From Fimbriimonadaceae bacterium (GTDB taxonomy: Bacteria; Armatimonadota; Fimbriimonadia; Fimbriimonadales; Fimbriimonadaceae): a stretch of DNA of 52,781 nt. Every line of letters begins with the position of its first letter. Position 1 is the stretch's first letter. Shown piece after piece: positions 7,592-16,279 of this stretch. The DNA lies in the NCBI GenBank assembly GCA_025934835.1, contig JAICWL010000011.1:1-52781 (forward strand), given 5' to 3'. Under the pieces are notes generated by a model. It was given only the letters and a program-made list of their open reading frames with translations. It was not told the DNA's origin and searched no databases. A program made the position numbers and the translations under genes.

Positions 7592-8335
7592 ATGAAGGGC
7601 CGCGCATTCACGCTCATCGAGCTGCTCGTCGTTATCGCCATTATCGCGATCCTTGCCGCTATCCTCTTCCCGGTCTTTGCGCAAGCGAAGGAGGCTGCGA
7701 AGAAGACGCAATGCCTGAGCAACACCAAGCAGATCGGGATCGGACTGTACCTGTACATGCAGGACAGCGATGACACACTCCCTATGGCTAACTACCCTGG
7801 AGCGCCAGCCTATGTCGGGCCGCCTTTTACCGTTTTCTCATGGCATAGTGGAGCAGGAAAGGCGGAGCTCTCATGGGCCGACCTCCTGCTTCCTTACATG
7901 AAGAACATCGCGGTGTTCTCCTGCCCAAGCGATGGCAGCGGACCCCTTCACGACGCGAACAACAACCCCATTCCCGGGCAGCCGCTTTCATTCGCGTTGA
8001 ACTACTACATCTATAGGCTGCCGGGTGGCGCGGTGAACTTCTCGATCACAGGCGGAACGCTCGATTCCATGACCGCTCCTGCGAGCAAGATCTTCATTGC
8101 TGAGACCGCTTCCAACTCCAACCGCGAGATCGTCCGGCCGGATCGCTTCGGAGGGTTCGAACGCCACTTGAAGGGCTCGAATTACGTTTTCGCCGACACC
8201 CACGCCAAATATCACCTGATGCCGCAGTGGTGGAAGACTGTGCCTTCGTCCGTGTGGGGCAGCCCCGAGCAGGCCTCTTTGCAGCCTTGCCCGCAATGGT
8301 TCCCCTGGGTCGCCGACGACTCCGAAAAGTGGTAA
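7592..8335 (+). CDS. DUF1559-type prepilin-like protein
   Basis: 247 residues from the ATG at 7592, with GGAG about 8 bases upstream. It begins [12 protein letters not shown], a type IV prepilin/pseudopilin leader: cleavage would follow the residue before Phe, giving an N-methylated Phe and a Glu5 (TLIEL). A hydrophobic helix follows ([18 protein letters not shown]), then [14 protein letters not shown] and MQDSDDTLP, the H-X9-DG-like architecture repeated many times in Armatimonadota and Planctomycetota genomes. It carries paired cysteines in FSCPSDG. Likely a surface or pseudopilus subunit processed by prepilin peptidase; its specific assembly system is not in the window. Confidence 0.92.
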   Translation: MKGRAFTLIELLVVIAIIAILAAILFPVFAQAKEAAKKTQCLSNTKQIGIGLYLYMQDSDDTLPMANYPGAPAYVGPPFTVFSWHSGAGKAELSWADLLLPYMKNIAVFSCPSDGSGPLHDANNNPIPGQPLSFALNYYIYRLPGGAVNFSITGGTLDSMTAPASKIFIAETASNSNREIVRPDRFGGFERHLKGSNYVFADTHAKYHLMPQWWKTVPSSVWGSPEQASLQPCPQWFPWVADDSEKW

Positions 8336-8339
8336 CCGC

Positions 8340-10304
8340 CTAGATGGCAGCGTGCACGGCGGGCCTCTGGTCTTTGTCAGGCTCGGCTTGCCGTAGAATT
8401 TCGCGAGTCAGCGGCGCAATCTCCCCTTGGCCCGAGAGCAGGTATCGCACCAAATGGTGGATCGGACTGCCTTCGGTCCAGTTGAAATACACGTGGGGCC
8501 GCTTTCCGGTAGCGTCGCGCACATAAAGCAGAAAAGCGGCGATGGCGTTCGGTACCGCGGTGCCGTAGCCCCTGAGCACCTTGTAACCCTCGCAATCGAC
8601 GCCATGCACCTTGAGCGTGGCTGAGAATTCGGATGGGTCGGTCGTGTAGACCTCGAAGAACATCACGGGGGCGTCGTTCGGGATTTCATGGTCTTCCCTG
8701 ACCTTCTGGTCCTCGCGCCGGTACTCCACCACATTGCGCTCTTCGGGGTAATTCGCCACGATGCGGATGAGCTGATCGGAGCGGGCCGCCTCGTCTAGGA
8801 GCTTCTTCGCTTCGTCGTCCAGTTCGACGTTGTTGACTCGAAGCTCGAGGGAGCGGAACGCGCGCGACACCAAAGACACGAGCACGATCGCCGTAATGAA
8901 GAATGCCGCGATCTTGATGCCGTCCGGCCGTTCGAACACATTCGCTACCGTGGTGTAGGCGAAAACCAGCGATATCGCGCCGAAAGCGATCGTCGACCGG
9001 AGCTGCCCCTTGCGATGCACAGCGATCGTCACCGCGATGGCCGCCGAGGTCATCAGCACCAACACGCCTGTGGCGTAGGCGCCGCCTTGCGCATTCACAT
9101 CCGCGCGGAAGATCAGAGTAACGGCCACAGCGATAGCCACGTAGACCAGCACGAGCGGTCGCACGGCCCTGGCCCAATCGGGCGCCATGCCATAGCGCGG
9201 CAAGTAGCGCGGCACGATGTTCAGGAGCCCGGCCATGGCACTGGCGCCTGCGAACCACAGAATGAGGATCGTGCTGAAATCGTAAACCGTGCCGAACCCG
9301 GATCCGAAGAATTGGTGCGCCAAGTAGGCAAGCGCTCGGCCGTTGGCTTTGCCGCCGTCGGCGAACTCGGCGTGCGGTATCAGAAGGGACGTAATAAAGC
9401 TCGTCGAGAGCAGGAAGACGCTCATGATGGCGGCCGCAGTGCGCAGAAGCATCCGCGTGTTGCGGATCCTGTGATTCAGCCTCGCGCCGCTGGAATGGCC
9501 GACGCCGCGAATGAGCGGCATGACCGCCACGCCGGTCTCGAAGCCCGAAAGCCCCAGTGCCAGCTTCGGAAAGAGCAGCACCGAGATGCCGACCATCTGG
9601 AGCATGCTTCCACCGTGGCTTGTTGAAAGGGCTCGCTCCCAATGGCGAAGCGTCTCCGGATGGTTGGCGACCTCGTAGAATCCGCGCGCGACAACGACCG
9701 CGTTGAGGGACAGGTACGCCGTGACCAGCACAACCGCGATACCCACCGCTTCCCGGAACCCTTTGAGGAATACCGCCCCCAGCACGGCGATCAGAAACAG
9801 CGTCACGCCGATCCGCTCGTGTGCTATCCAAGCCGGAGCAAAAGGATTCTCGAGCACGTGAGCTGTGGCGTCCGCAGCGGAAAGCGTGATCGTGATGATG
9901 AAGTCGGTAGCCACAAACCCCAGCAGCGCGAGCACGAAAAGCTTGCCCATCCACCAGGCGAACATATGTTCGAGCATCGAGATCGAGCCCTCGCCGTGGG
10001 GACTCTCGCGCGCCACCCTGCCGTAGATCGGGAGCGCTCCGAAAAGCGTTACCAGCACGAGAATCAGGGTCGCAATCGGAGAGAGAACCCCTGCCGCAAG
10101 GGCCGCGATGCCGGGCTGGTATCCGAGGGTCGAAAAGTAATCGACTCCCGTGAGGCACATGACCTGCCACCAAGCATGTTCTCGGCCGTGCTCGGGCTTA
10201 TGATCGGCGTGAAACGGGCCGGTAGGCTCTTCCGCCTCGCCGACCATGAACCATCGCTTGAGCCTGGCGCCGATGCTTAAGTGGGAATCCGACGTCCGTG
10301 CCAA
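8340..10304 (-). CDS. APC-superfamily amino acid/cation permease with cytosolic C-terminal domain
   Basis: 654 residues. I start it at the TTG at 10304 because GGGAGG lies about 10 bases upstream and this avoids overlap with the PilZ gene that ends at 10355; an ATG at 10247 is the alternative. The core carries about twelve hydrophobic segments, beginning [24 protein letters not shown], the glycine-broken first helix typical of APC transporters. About 170 residues after the last helix form a soluble domain (from ~[13 protein letters not shown]) with no transmembrane segments, possibly regulatory. Substrate unknown. It is co-oriented with, and 50 bases downstream of, the PilZ gene. Confidence 0.8.
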   Translation of the reverse strand: MARTSDSHLSIGARLKRWFMVGEAEEPTGPFHADHKPEHGREHAWWQVMCLTGVDYFSTLGYQPGIAALAAGVLSPIATLILVLVTLFGALPIYGRVARESPHGEGSISMLEHMFAWWMGKLFVLALLGFVATDFIITITLSAADATAHVLENPFAPAWIAHERIGVTLFLIAVLGAVFLKGFREAVGIAVVLVTAYLSLNAVVVARGFYEVANHPETLRHWERALSTSHGGSMLQMVGISVLLFPKLALGLSGFETGVAVMPLIRGVGHSSGARLNHRIRNTRMLLRTAAAIMSVFLLSTSFITSLLIPHAEFADGGKANGRALAYLAHQFFGSGFGTVYDFSTILILWFAGASAMAGLLNIVPRYLPRYGMAPDWARAVRPLVLVYVAIAVAVTLIFRADVNAQGGAYATGVLVLMTSAAIAVTIAVHRKGQLRSTIAFGAISLVFAYTTVANVFERPDGIKIAAFFITAIVLVSLVSRAFRSLELRVNNVELDDEAKKLLDEAARSDQLIRIVANYPEERNVVEYRREDQKVREDHEIPNDAPVMFFEVYTTDPSEFSATLKVHGVDCEGYKVLRGYGTAVPNAIAAFLLYVRDATGKRPHVYFNWTEGSPIHHLVRYLLSGQGEIAPLTREILRQAEPDKDQRPAVHAAI

Positions 10305-10354
10305 GGCGAATTGCCCTCCCCGCAGGACTTTACCGCTTCGCGGACGAGGAACAA

Positions 10355-11023
10355 CTAGCCTACTGCGAACTGGGACCAGAGCTCGCGCTCGTGGCCGGAC
10401 ATGTACTGAAGCTGGACGCCGACGCGGAACTTGCCCTCGGCGTCGGGGTCGGCGTGGCAATAGCGTACGTCGCCGCCAAGGACCATCTTATTCTTAGCGG
10501 TCGTGAGGTGCATCTCAATGGCCGCGCCTACATCGAGCGACGCATCGGCAATCAGCCCGAGGCCCTGCTCGCTCGTATCGACGATGCGCGCCTGAATCTG
10601 GTGACCCTTGCAACAAAGCCGGCACGCGGCGCCTTCGCGCAGAAAGCGCGGCTCTTCTAGACGCGCCTCCACGGTGACGCCTCGAACGATTCTAAGAGCG
10701 ACGACGCAATCGGTAACAGCGAGTACGGTGAGGTGGGCAGCCGCCTTGACGGTCGGCGAATTCAACTCTACATAGACCTCGTCGCCGGGCCGGGGAACTG
10801 CGCTGCCACGGACCCGCACATGCAGGGTGTCCGCCAATGCATCCACGACCCAGCCGCTGAAGATCTCCGCATCGGAGAGCCGCTGCATCCGAAGCCGAGT
10901 GGATACGTAGGGTGCCAGTGAGATCATCGAGACATGTGGAGACGAGTTTGCTCCAGCCGTCATATCGGCATCTGGGGCCCCTTTCCGTAGACCCATAGCC
11001 CCGACTCTAAAACGGGTTTTCAT
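10355..11023 (-). CDS. PilZ-domain protein
   Basis: 222 residues. The C-terminal half (from ~125) fits a PilZ domain: a basic linker ([13 protein letters not shown]), then DTSEQGLGL matching the D/NxSxxG motif, then VLGGDVRYC and FRVGVQL. The arginine-rich linker plus DxSxxG is the c-di-GMP binding signature, though the classical RxxxR spacing is only approximate (R-F-L-R). The N-terminal ~110 residues resemble the YcgR-like beta-barrel that precedes PilZ in two-domain effectors. It would act as a cytosolic c-di-GMP sensor. It is transcribed divergently from DoxX, with 30 bases between starts. Confidence 0.8.
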   Translation of the reverse strand: MKTRFRVGAMGLRKGAPDADMTAGANSSPHVSMISLAPYVSTRLRMQRLSDAEIFSGWVVDALADTLHVRVRGSAVPRPGDEVYVELNSPTVKAAAHLTVLAVTDCVVALRIVRGVTVEARLEEPRFLREGAACRLCCKGHQIQARIVDTSEQGLGLIADASLDVGAAIEMHLTTAKNKMVLGGDVRYCHADPDAEGKFRVGVQLQYMSGHERELWSQFAVG

Positions 11024-11053
11024 TCACTGGCTGCAGTACCATTGCGAGAGAGC

Positions 11054-11485
11054 ATGGCTATGGACGACCTTCGAACGTTTTTCGATCGCTGGCGCCCCTG
11101 GGTGCTTAGCGTGTTGCGAATCATTTTGGGGTTCCTTTTCTTCGAGCACGGAGGACAGAAGCTGCTCGGGTTCCCGACGGCGATGCCCGGCCCGCCGCTT
11201 CAGATTGGCTCGATGCTTTGGGTCGCCGGCTGGCTCGAGCTGGTCGGAGGGCTGCTCATCCTCATAGGACTGTTCACGCGTCCCGTGGCTTTGATCCTTT
11301 GCGGAGAAATGGCTGTGGCGTACTTCCACCAGCACGTTAAAAACGGCTTCTGGCCCCTCGCAAACAAGGGAGAGCCCGCAGTGTTCTACTGCTTCCTGTT
11401 CCTCTACTTCCTGTTCGCCGGAGCGGGGCCGCTCAGCTTGGATGCGCTTTTCAAGCGCCCTGCCGCGGCGACTACCAGCGGATGA
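11054..11485 (+). CDS. DoxX-family membrane protein
   Basis: 143 residues from the ATG at 11054 (an ATG two codons later is possible). Four hydrophobic segments and the DoxX hallmarks are visible: RIILGFLFFEHGGQKLLGF in the first helix, GWLELVGGLLILIGLFTRPVA in the second, then MAVAYFHQHVKNGFWP. DoxX/DoxD-like proteins are membrane subunits linked to quinone redox reactions or redox stress. The 3' end overlaps the end of the convergent fabH gene by 14 bases. Confidence 0.88.
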   Translation: MAMDDLRTFFDRWRPWVLSVLRIILGFLFFEHGGQKLLGFPTAMPGPPLQIGSMLWVAGWLELVGGLLILIGLFTRPVALILCGEMAVAYFHQHVKNGFWPLANKGEPAVFYCFLFLYFLFAGAGPLSLDALFKRPAAATTSG

Positions 11486-12458
11486 GGTTCGCGCCCCATA
11501 CGAGCCCAGCGCCGAAGCCGACGGTCATCACCACCGAACCTTTGGTGAGCAAACCCTGCTCGTTCGCTTCGTAGAGCCCCAGCGGGATGGAGCCTCCGCT
11601 CGTGTTTCCGTATTTGGCCACGTTCACGAATACTCGATGGTCGGGAAGGCCCAGCCGCTTCGCCGCGGATTCGATGATGCGGAGATTGGCTTGATGCGGG
11701 ACGAAGAGGTCTACATCGTCCGGTGTCATGCCCGCCTTCTCGAGCACTTTGCAGCAGGCGTCCCCCATCGCCTGCACGGCGAACCGATACACCTCGGCGC
11801 CGGCCATGTAAACCTTGTCACGCCTCCCTTCAGCTTGAGGTGATCCGACCGGATACTTGGTCCCACCCACTTCGTAAGTGATGTACTTGCCTCCGCTCCC
11901 GTCGGCCATGAGCACGGTTTCAATCACGCCGCGGTCCGTGTCGGTCTCGCCCCGAACGACCACAGCGGCGGCCCCGTCCCCGAAAAGCACGCAGGTCGAG
12001 CGATCAGTCCAGTCCACCTGTTTGCTCAGAGCGTCCGCACCCACGACGAGAACGTTTTGCGCATGGCCGGATTCGATCATCGCCGCTGCGGTGCCAAGCG
12101 AGTAAATGAAACCGGCGCAGGCAGCGCTGACGTCGTAGGCCCCTGCGTTATTTGCGCCAAGCTCGGTTTGGAGCATGCATGCGGTCGACGGCCAGATATA
12201 GTCTCCCGTAACCGTGCCACAGACGATGAGGTCTAGCTCGGACGCTGGAATGCCCGATCTTTCTAGCGCCTCGCGGCTAGCCTCCAGAGCAAGGCTGCCA
12301 GTCCCTTCATCTCCCTGACAGATATGCCGCTCTTTGATGCCCGTGCGCTGAACGATCCATTCGTCGCTGGTGTCAACCATGCGCTCCAAGTCATCGTTGG
12401 TGAGGACCTTGCTCGGTACCGCATGCCCGACCGACTGGATGACCGCCCGCTTATTCAT
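11472..12458 (-). CDS. fabH: 3-oxoacyl-ACP synthase III (KAS III)
   Basis: 328 residues, full length for FabH. It condenses acetyl-CoA (or another acyl-CoA) with malonyl-ACP to start fatty acid synthesis. The catalytic triad is complete: Cys114 in SAACAGF, His255 in VPHQAN and Asn285 in YGNTSGG. The Gly-rich C-terminal block GFGAGLVWG is present. The ATG at 12458 overlaps the plsX stop by 4 bases, so it is the third gene of a coupled yceD-plsX-fabH operon. Confidence 0.97.
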   Translation of the reverse strand: MNKRAVIQSVGHAVPSKVLTNDDLERMVDTSDEWIVQRTGIKERHICQGDEGTGSLALEASREALERSGIPASELDLIVCGTVTGDYIWPSTACMLQTELGANNAGAYDVSAACAGFIYSLGTAAAMIESGHAQNVLVVGADALSKQVDWTDRSTCVLFGDGAAAVVVRGETDTDRGVIETVLMADGSGGKYITYEVGGTKYPVGSPQAEGRRDKVYMAGAEVYRFAVQAMGDACCKVLEKAGMTPDDVDLFVPHQANLRIIESAAKRLGLPDHRVFVNVAKYGNTSGGSIPLGLYEANEQGLLTKGSVVMTVGFGAGLVWGANLIRW

Positions 12459-13453
12459 AATCCTGTTTCCGCGCCTTCGCCGAGGATCGCCTCGCGAATG
12501 GTGTCCACCACACAGCTCTCAATTCCCCTCTGGGCGAGCAAAAGTGCATTCTTGATCGCCTTTGCGTTGCTGCGGCCGTGCGAGATGATGCACAGCCCGT
12601 TGAGGCCCAAAAGGGGTGAACCTCCGGTTTCAGCATAGTCCATCTGCTTGCGCAGCGGCGCCATCACCTTCTTAACGGGCCAGTACAGCCATTTCGCCGG
12701 CGCGTACCTCGGCACACCCTCGCGAATCGAGCTGACGATCAACTCCGCGAGCCCCTCGCTGGATTTGAGCACGACGTTCCCTACGAACGCTTCGCACACC
12801 ACTACGTCGCACGGCTTGGTGTACATATCCTTGCCCTCGATGTTTCCCGCGAACCAGTCGTGCGGCGCCAGGAGGCGGTAGGTTGCCTTTGCGAACGCGC
12901 TACCCTTACCCTCTTCCTCTCCGATGTTCAGCAGGTGCACCTTCGGATCGCGTCTGCCCATGACCCTCTCCGCATAGGCTCTTCCCATGACCGCGAAATC
13001 CACCAGGTGCTTCGGGTCGACATCGGGGCTGGCGCCCGTGTCCAAGAGCAGAAACCCTCCCTTTGGGTTCGGAAGCACGCTCGCGATGGCCGGCCGATGG
13101 ATGCCTGGCACTTGGCGCCAGGTGAGCAAGGCGGTTGCGGATACGGCGCCCGTATTGCCGGCAGAAACGAGCGCCCTCGCGCGGCCCTCCTTGACCAGCC
13201 TCGCGCACACCATCAAGCTAGAGTCCTTTTTCCGGCGATACGAATCAAGCGGCTTTTCATCCATGCCGACGGATTGAGAGGCGTGAATGACCTCGATGTT
13301 CGGTGGTCTGGAAGCAGGAAGAAGCCGCTCGATTTGGGAGCTGTCACCCACGAGAAATATCGTCGAATGGATTGCCGGAGCAGCCTCCAAAGCGCCGTCG
13401 ATCACCGCCTTTGGCGCAAAGTCGCCCCCCATGGCGTCGACCGCTATGCTCAA
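12455..13453 (-). CDS. plsX: Phosphate acyltransferase PlsX
   Basis: 332 residues beginning SIAVDAMGGDFAPK, the invariant PlsX N-terminus. It converts acyl-ACP and phosphate to acyl-phosphate for PlsY, the first step of phosphatidic acid synthesis. Other conserved blocks are SAGNTGA, LDTGASPDVDPKHL, NIGEEEGKG and CEAFVGNVVLKS. Both ends overlap neighbours by 4 bases (yceD upstream, fabH downstream), so translation of the three genes is probably coupled. Confidence 0.97.
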   Translation of the reverse strand: MSIAVDAMGGDFAPKAVIDGALEAAPAIHSTIFLVGDSSQIERLLPASRPPNIEVIHASQSVGMDEKPLDSYRRKKDSSLMVCARLVKEGRARALVSAGNTGAVSATALLTWRQVPGIHRPAIASVLPNPKGGFLLLDTGASPDVDPKHLVDFAVMGRAYAERVMGRRDPKVHLLNIGEEEGKGSAFAKATYRLLAPHDWFAGNIEGKDMYTKPCDVVVCEAFVGNVVLKSSEGLAELIVSSIREGVPRYAPAKWLYWPVKKVMAPLRKQMDYAETGGSPLLGLNGLCIISHGRSNAKAIKNALLLAQRGIESCVVDTIREAILGEGAETGL

Positions 13454-13989
13454 CGTCCGTGGCCCTCGGGAGAACGAAATCGGGCGAGATCGCCGAGCAG
13501 CGCCTCGTGATTACGGCCGTCTGGCGCGCTCGCTCCGCGGGCCTCTGCGATCGGGCAGGGCTCGTCCCATCCATGGCTGCAAAGCGGCTGGACCGGCATA
13601 GCTAGCAAGAGGCCCTGCCTCAGGAGCTGCTCGACGATTAGCGAGTTTCCCTCGAACAGCGGAAATGGCTCCTCGGCGACGATTCGCGCGTAATCTTGCG
13701 AATTGAGCGAGCTCGGCACTCCCTCGACGGGAAACTGCTCTTCGATCTCGAATTCGACGTCAGTCTCCAATGGCGAGGAACAGCGCGCGCATTCTTGCAC
13801 GGCCCGCGCGTGAAACTTGCCGGAAATGAGAAGCAGGTTGCCTGTGCTGCTCGCCTCGAGGTACCCCTCGAGCGGGCCCACGAGATCGAGATCCTCCTCT
13901 TCCGGAAGCTCGGTGCTGATGTCCACCGCAAGCTCGCGGCCCGGGTGCTGAAGCACGTCGTTCAGGTCGAGCAGATCTTCCCTTCGCAT
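13450..13989 (-). CDS. yceD: YceD/DUF177-family protein
   Basis: 179 residues from the ATG at 13989. It has the DUF177 pattern: an N-terminal half with GPLEGYLEASSTGNLLLISGKF, the cysteine pair CARCSSPL, and an acidic middle. A second cysteine pair (CSHGWDEPC) near residue 150 could join the first in binding a metal. In many bacteria yceD is followed by rpmF (ribosomal protein L32); here its stop overlaps plsX directly and rpmF is absent. YceD is linked to 23S rRNA maturation in E. coli and plants. No Shine-Dalgarno is seen; a TACAAT hexamer at 14003-14008 on this strand lies 13 bases before the ATG. Confidence 0.82.
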   Translation of the reverse strand: MRREDLLDLNDVLQHPGRELAVDISTELPEEEDLDLVGPLEGYLEASSTGNLLLISGKFHARAVQECARCSSPLETDVEFEIEEQFPVEGVPSSLNSQDYARIVAEEPFPLFEGNSLIVEQLLRQGLLLAMPVQPLCSHGWDEPCPIAEARGASAPDGRNHEALLGDLARFRSPEGHGR

Positions 13990-14044
13990 GGAATTAGGGC
14001 GGATTGTACCTGTGTCAAGTTGCACTGCGGGCCCAACGTGGCGC

Positions 14045-14050
14045 TATGCT
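14045..14050 (+). promoter_or_regulatory. -10-like hexamer TATGCT, leaderless register
   Basis: TATGCT ends 6 bases before the ATG at 14057. A TTGCAC at 14020-14025 could be the -35 with a long 19-base spacer. Confidence 0.45.
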
Positions 14051-14056
14051 GGGCGC

Positions 14057-14749
14057 ATGAGCACTTGCAAGATAGTTTGCTTCCTATTCGCGATTTTGGC
14101 CGGCGCCTCCATCGCAGGGGCGCAGAGCATTCACGTCAAGCCGACTGCAAGGCCGGACGCCGTCGCCAAGAACAAAATCTTAATTACGATGACGGTCTCG
14201 GGCCAAGAGGTCACGACGTCCGCGAAAGTCGAGACCACCGTCAAAGCGGGCCCCGATGGCACCCTCAAGTACGTGGACGAATACAAGGAATTCTCCATCG
14301 AAGTGGGTGGCGGCGCTGGCCCCGAAGTGGCCCTTTCGCCGCTCGAGGCTCAGGTGGATACCGCGGGAGAGCTTAAGCGAGCCTCCGGCGGACCGGAAGG
14401 CGCCGACCCAGCCGGACTGTTTCTTATGACGCACTTCGTTGCGCCGGACAAGGATCTAGCTCCCGGGGACAGCTATTCGCTCGACTTTCGCGCCAATGCT
14501 GCGGCAGCAATTCCGGAGCTCAAATACGAGGGAACATACATAGGGCCGGACAAGGTTGACGGCGTAGACGCCCAGAAATTCACGCTCAAGTGCACTCAGA
14601 TGAAGTCGGACGGGCTGAAAACGGACATGACTTTCTGGGTCTTGGAAAGCGGGCAGGTGCTCAAATGCTCTGGCAAATTCCAAGGGTTCTGGCTGCCGAT
14701 CGTGTCACAGTCTGCGGATGGCACCGTCGAGGAAACCGTGTCGAAGTGA
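14057..14749 (+). CDS. Exported protein of unknown function
   Basis: 230 residues from the ATG at 14057. Residues 1-23 form a signal peptide (hydrophobic core FLFAILAGASIAGA). The mature protein is beta-rich with repeated TxKVETTVKA-like and EYKEFSIEVGGG-like strands, contains LAPGDSYSLDF in the middle, and KFTLKCTQMK with WVLESGQVLKCSGKF near the end; the two cysteines may pair. The second half resembles exported proteins whose strands report 'formula-style' lipid or glycan binding, but I cannot assign a family. It is divergent from yceD, and separated by 183 bases from the proteasome operon downstream. Confidence 0.75.
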   Translation: MSTCKIVCFLFAILAGASIAGAQSIHVKPTARPDAVAKNKILITMTVSGQEVTTSAKVETTVKAGPDGTLKYVDEYKEFSIEVGGGAGPEVALSPLEAQVDTAGELKRASGGPEGADPAGLFLMTHFVAPDKDLAPGDSYSLDFRANAAAAIPELKYEGTYIGPDKVDGVDAQKFTLKCTQMKSDGLKTDMTFWVLESGQVLKCSGKFQGFWLPIVSQSADGTVEETVSK

Positions 14750-14873
14750 GTACGAAGTGTGCGGTACATCATCTGCCCAAATCCTCCAGACACGTTCATT
14801 TTATATTTACGCGTGTAAGCTAGCGACCTTTTTCGATTCGCTCGCACGTCAACACAAGGCTGGGCAAACTTGC

Positions 14874-14879
14874 TATACT
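14874..14879 (+). promoter_or_regulatory. Candidate -10 (TATACT) of the lipoprotein-dop-UBact-prcB operon
   Basis: TATACT lies 53 bases before the TTG start at 14933 in the 183-base gap after the exported protein. TCAACA at 14849-14854 is a possible -35 at a 19-base spacer. It is the only good -10 found by eye upstream of the four-gene block. Confidence 0.4.
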
Positions 14880-14932
14880 GTTCGCCAGCTAGACGAAGCG
14901 ACGCGCCGAGTGGCGCACGAGGTGATCGCAAT

Positions 14933-16279
14933 TTGAGGAATTGGGCATTCTTTCTTGTCGCCTTGGCAGCCGTCACGATCGGATGCGCAGGGCATGGCAG
15001 CTCCGCAACCAACTCGATCGGTACGACCAGCGGTGCCACGGGCACTACTGGCACTCGAGTGACGATTCCGGACAACTCCGGTGGACCGGTCGACCCAAGC
15101 TATAAAGGTGCGGGCGCAGTCGACGTCAACTTCCTCACTGGTCAGGGCCGCGACCTCGGCGAGCTTCTTGCGATTGTCAACCACGTCGTGCTTCAGGACG
15201 ACTTGGGCCCGGAAGATACGAAACTTCAGGCTGAAGTCACTCTGCGTCTAAAGGGCTTCCAGAGCCAGATAGTGCACTTGGACGTCCGCCCAGGAGGACG
15301 AGACAGCCGGCTGTTCCAGAATTACCCGCTCGAGGTCCTGCGTTTCGAGCAGGATAACGGCGGCGGTTTCTCGACGCTGCCGGCGGCGACCACCGATCTC
15401 AGTCCGGACGAGCGCGGCTTCCCGGCAACATTCCCGGCCCGCATTCGGGTGTTCCCCGGCCGCGACACGAGTTTGCCGGTGTTCTTCGACGACTCGATGG
15501 TCACGATCGAGCAAGACGGGCAGGTGTATCTGAACGCGCCGCAGTTCGAGGCGATCAACATGCCTGCGAACAACCCGCAGCTCTTGGCGTTCATCAGCGA
15601 CTACGTGATGTTCGACATTTCGGGCATGGCGGATGGCGACAAGCCGATTCTATCGAGCGGTGACCCTGCCGGGCGCATCTATTTCTCGGGCGACAACATC
15701 GCGATTTCTCAAGGCGGACAGTTCAGCAATCCGCCCGGACCGGACCGAGGAATCTTCGAAGCGCTGACGCTCGACGTCAACAATCCGATTTCTGGCTTCT
15801 ACGGTCCGCAGCAGAACCTCGGCACAGGCTCGAGCCCTGGAACCTATTCGTTGGTTACACCCGACCCAACCGACCTGACGGGCACCGCTCGCATCACCTC
15901 GCTTCAGGGAATTTGGCGGCCGTTCTCGCAGGTCGTCAGCGATTCCACCGGGTTCGTGTTCCTGACCATGCCGACGAGCGACGATAATGGCGATCAGGAC
16001 GTCGTGCTCGTTCAACATTCCGGCGACAAAGTCACGAACATGTACTTCGGGTTCGCCGACCTGGAAGCCGGAACGTTCCGTGTCTACCCGATCAAGGACG
16101 TTGTCTCCGGTATCACCGCGGGCGAGCTGACTGGAACCGTATCCAGCTACGTCACCGCTTCCGGAACGCCGACCGCCGTGCCGCACCAGGTGCGAATCGG
16201 GGCCTTCACGTTCGATCCCGGTTCTTCACTGCCTTCCGGATTCCCTAACACTGGAGCCTTCCTAGTCTTCAGAAGGTAG
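14933..16279 (+). CDS. Exported (probable lipo-) protein abutting dop
   Basis: 448 residues. The start is a TTG at 14933 placed by GAGGTGATC 5 bases upstream, a near-perfect match to the 16S 3' end. The signal sequence (RNWAFFLVALAAVTIGCAG) has a Cys at a plausible lipidation site, although the -3 residue (Thr) is unusual. A Ser/Thr/Gly-rich linker follows (TTSGATGTTGTRVT), then about 400 residues of beta-rich sequence with no catalytic motif I know. The final codons carry the dop Shine-Dalgarno (AGAAGG), and its TAG is directly followed by the dop ATG. Co-transcription with dop is therefore likely; any functional link to proteasomal degradation is inference. Confidence 0.75.
   Translation: MRNWAFFLVALAAVTIGCAGHGSSATNSIGTTSGATGTTGTRVTIPDNSGGPVDPSYKGAGAVDVNFLTGQGRDLGELLAIVNHVVLQDDLGPEDTKLQAEVTLRLKGFQSQIVHLDVRPGGRDSRLFQNYPLEVLRFEQDNGGGFSTLPAATTDLSPDERGFPATFPARIRVFPGRDTSLPVFFDDSMVTIEQDGQVYLNAPQFEAINMPANNPQLLAFISDYVMFDISGMADGDKPILSSGDPAGRIYFSGDNIAISQGGQFSNPPGPDRGIFEALTLDVNNPISGFYGPQQNLGTGSSPGTYSLVTPDPTDLTGTARITSLQGIWRPFSQVVSDSTGFVFLTMPTSDDNGDQDVVLVQHSGDKVTNMYFGFADLEAGTFRVYPIKDVVSGITAGELTGTVSSYVTASGTPTAVPHQVRIGAFTFDPGSSLPSGFPNTGAFLVFRR

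Noticed and set aside
9015-9626. 203-codon plus-strand frame rich in His and Arg
   Set aside because: Antisense to the permease; composition is what the complement of hydrophobic codons gives.
8686-10173. 495-codon minus-strand frame inside the permease
   Set aside because: It is an Arg/Gly/Ala-rich alternate frame of the APC permease, with no hydrophobic pattern of its own.
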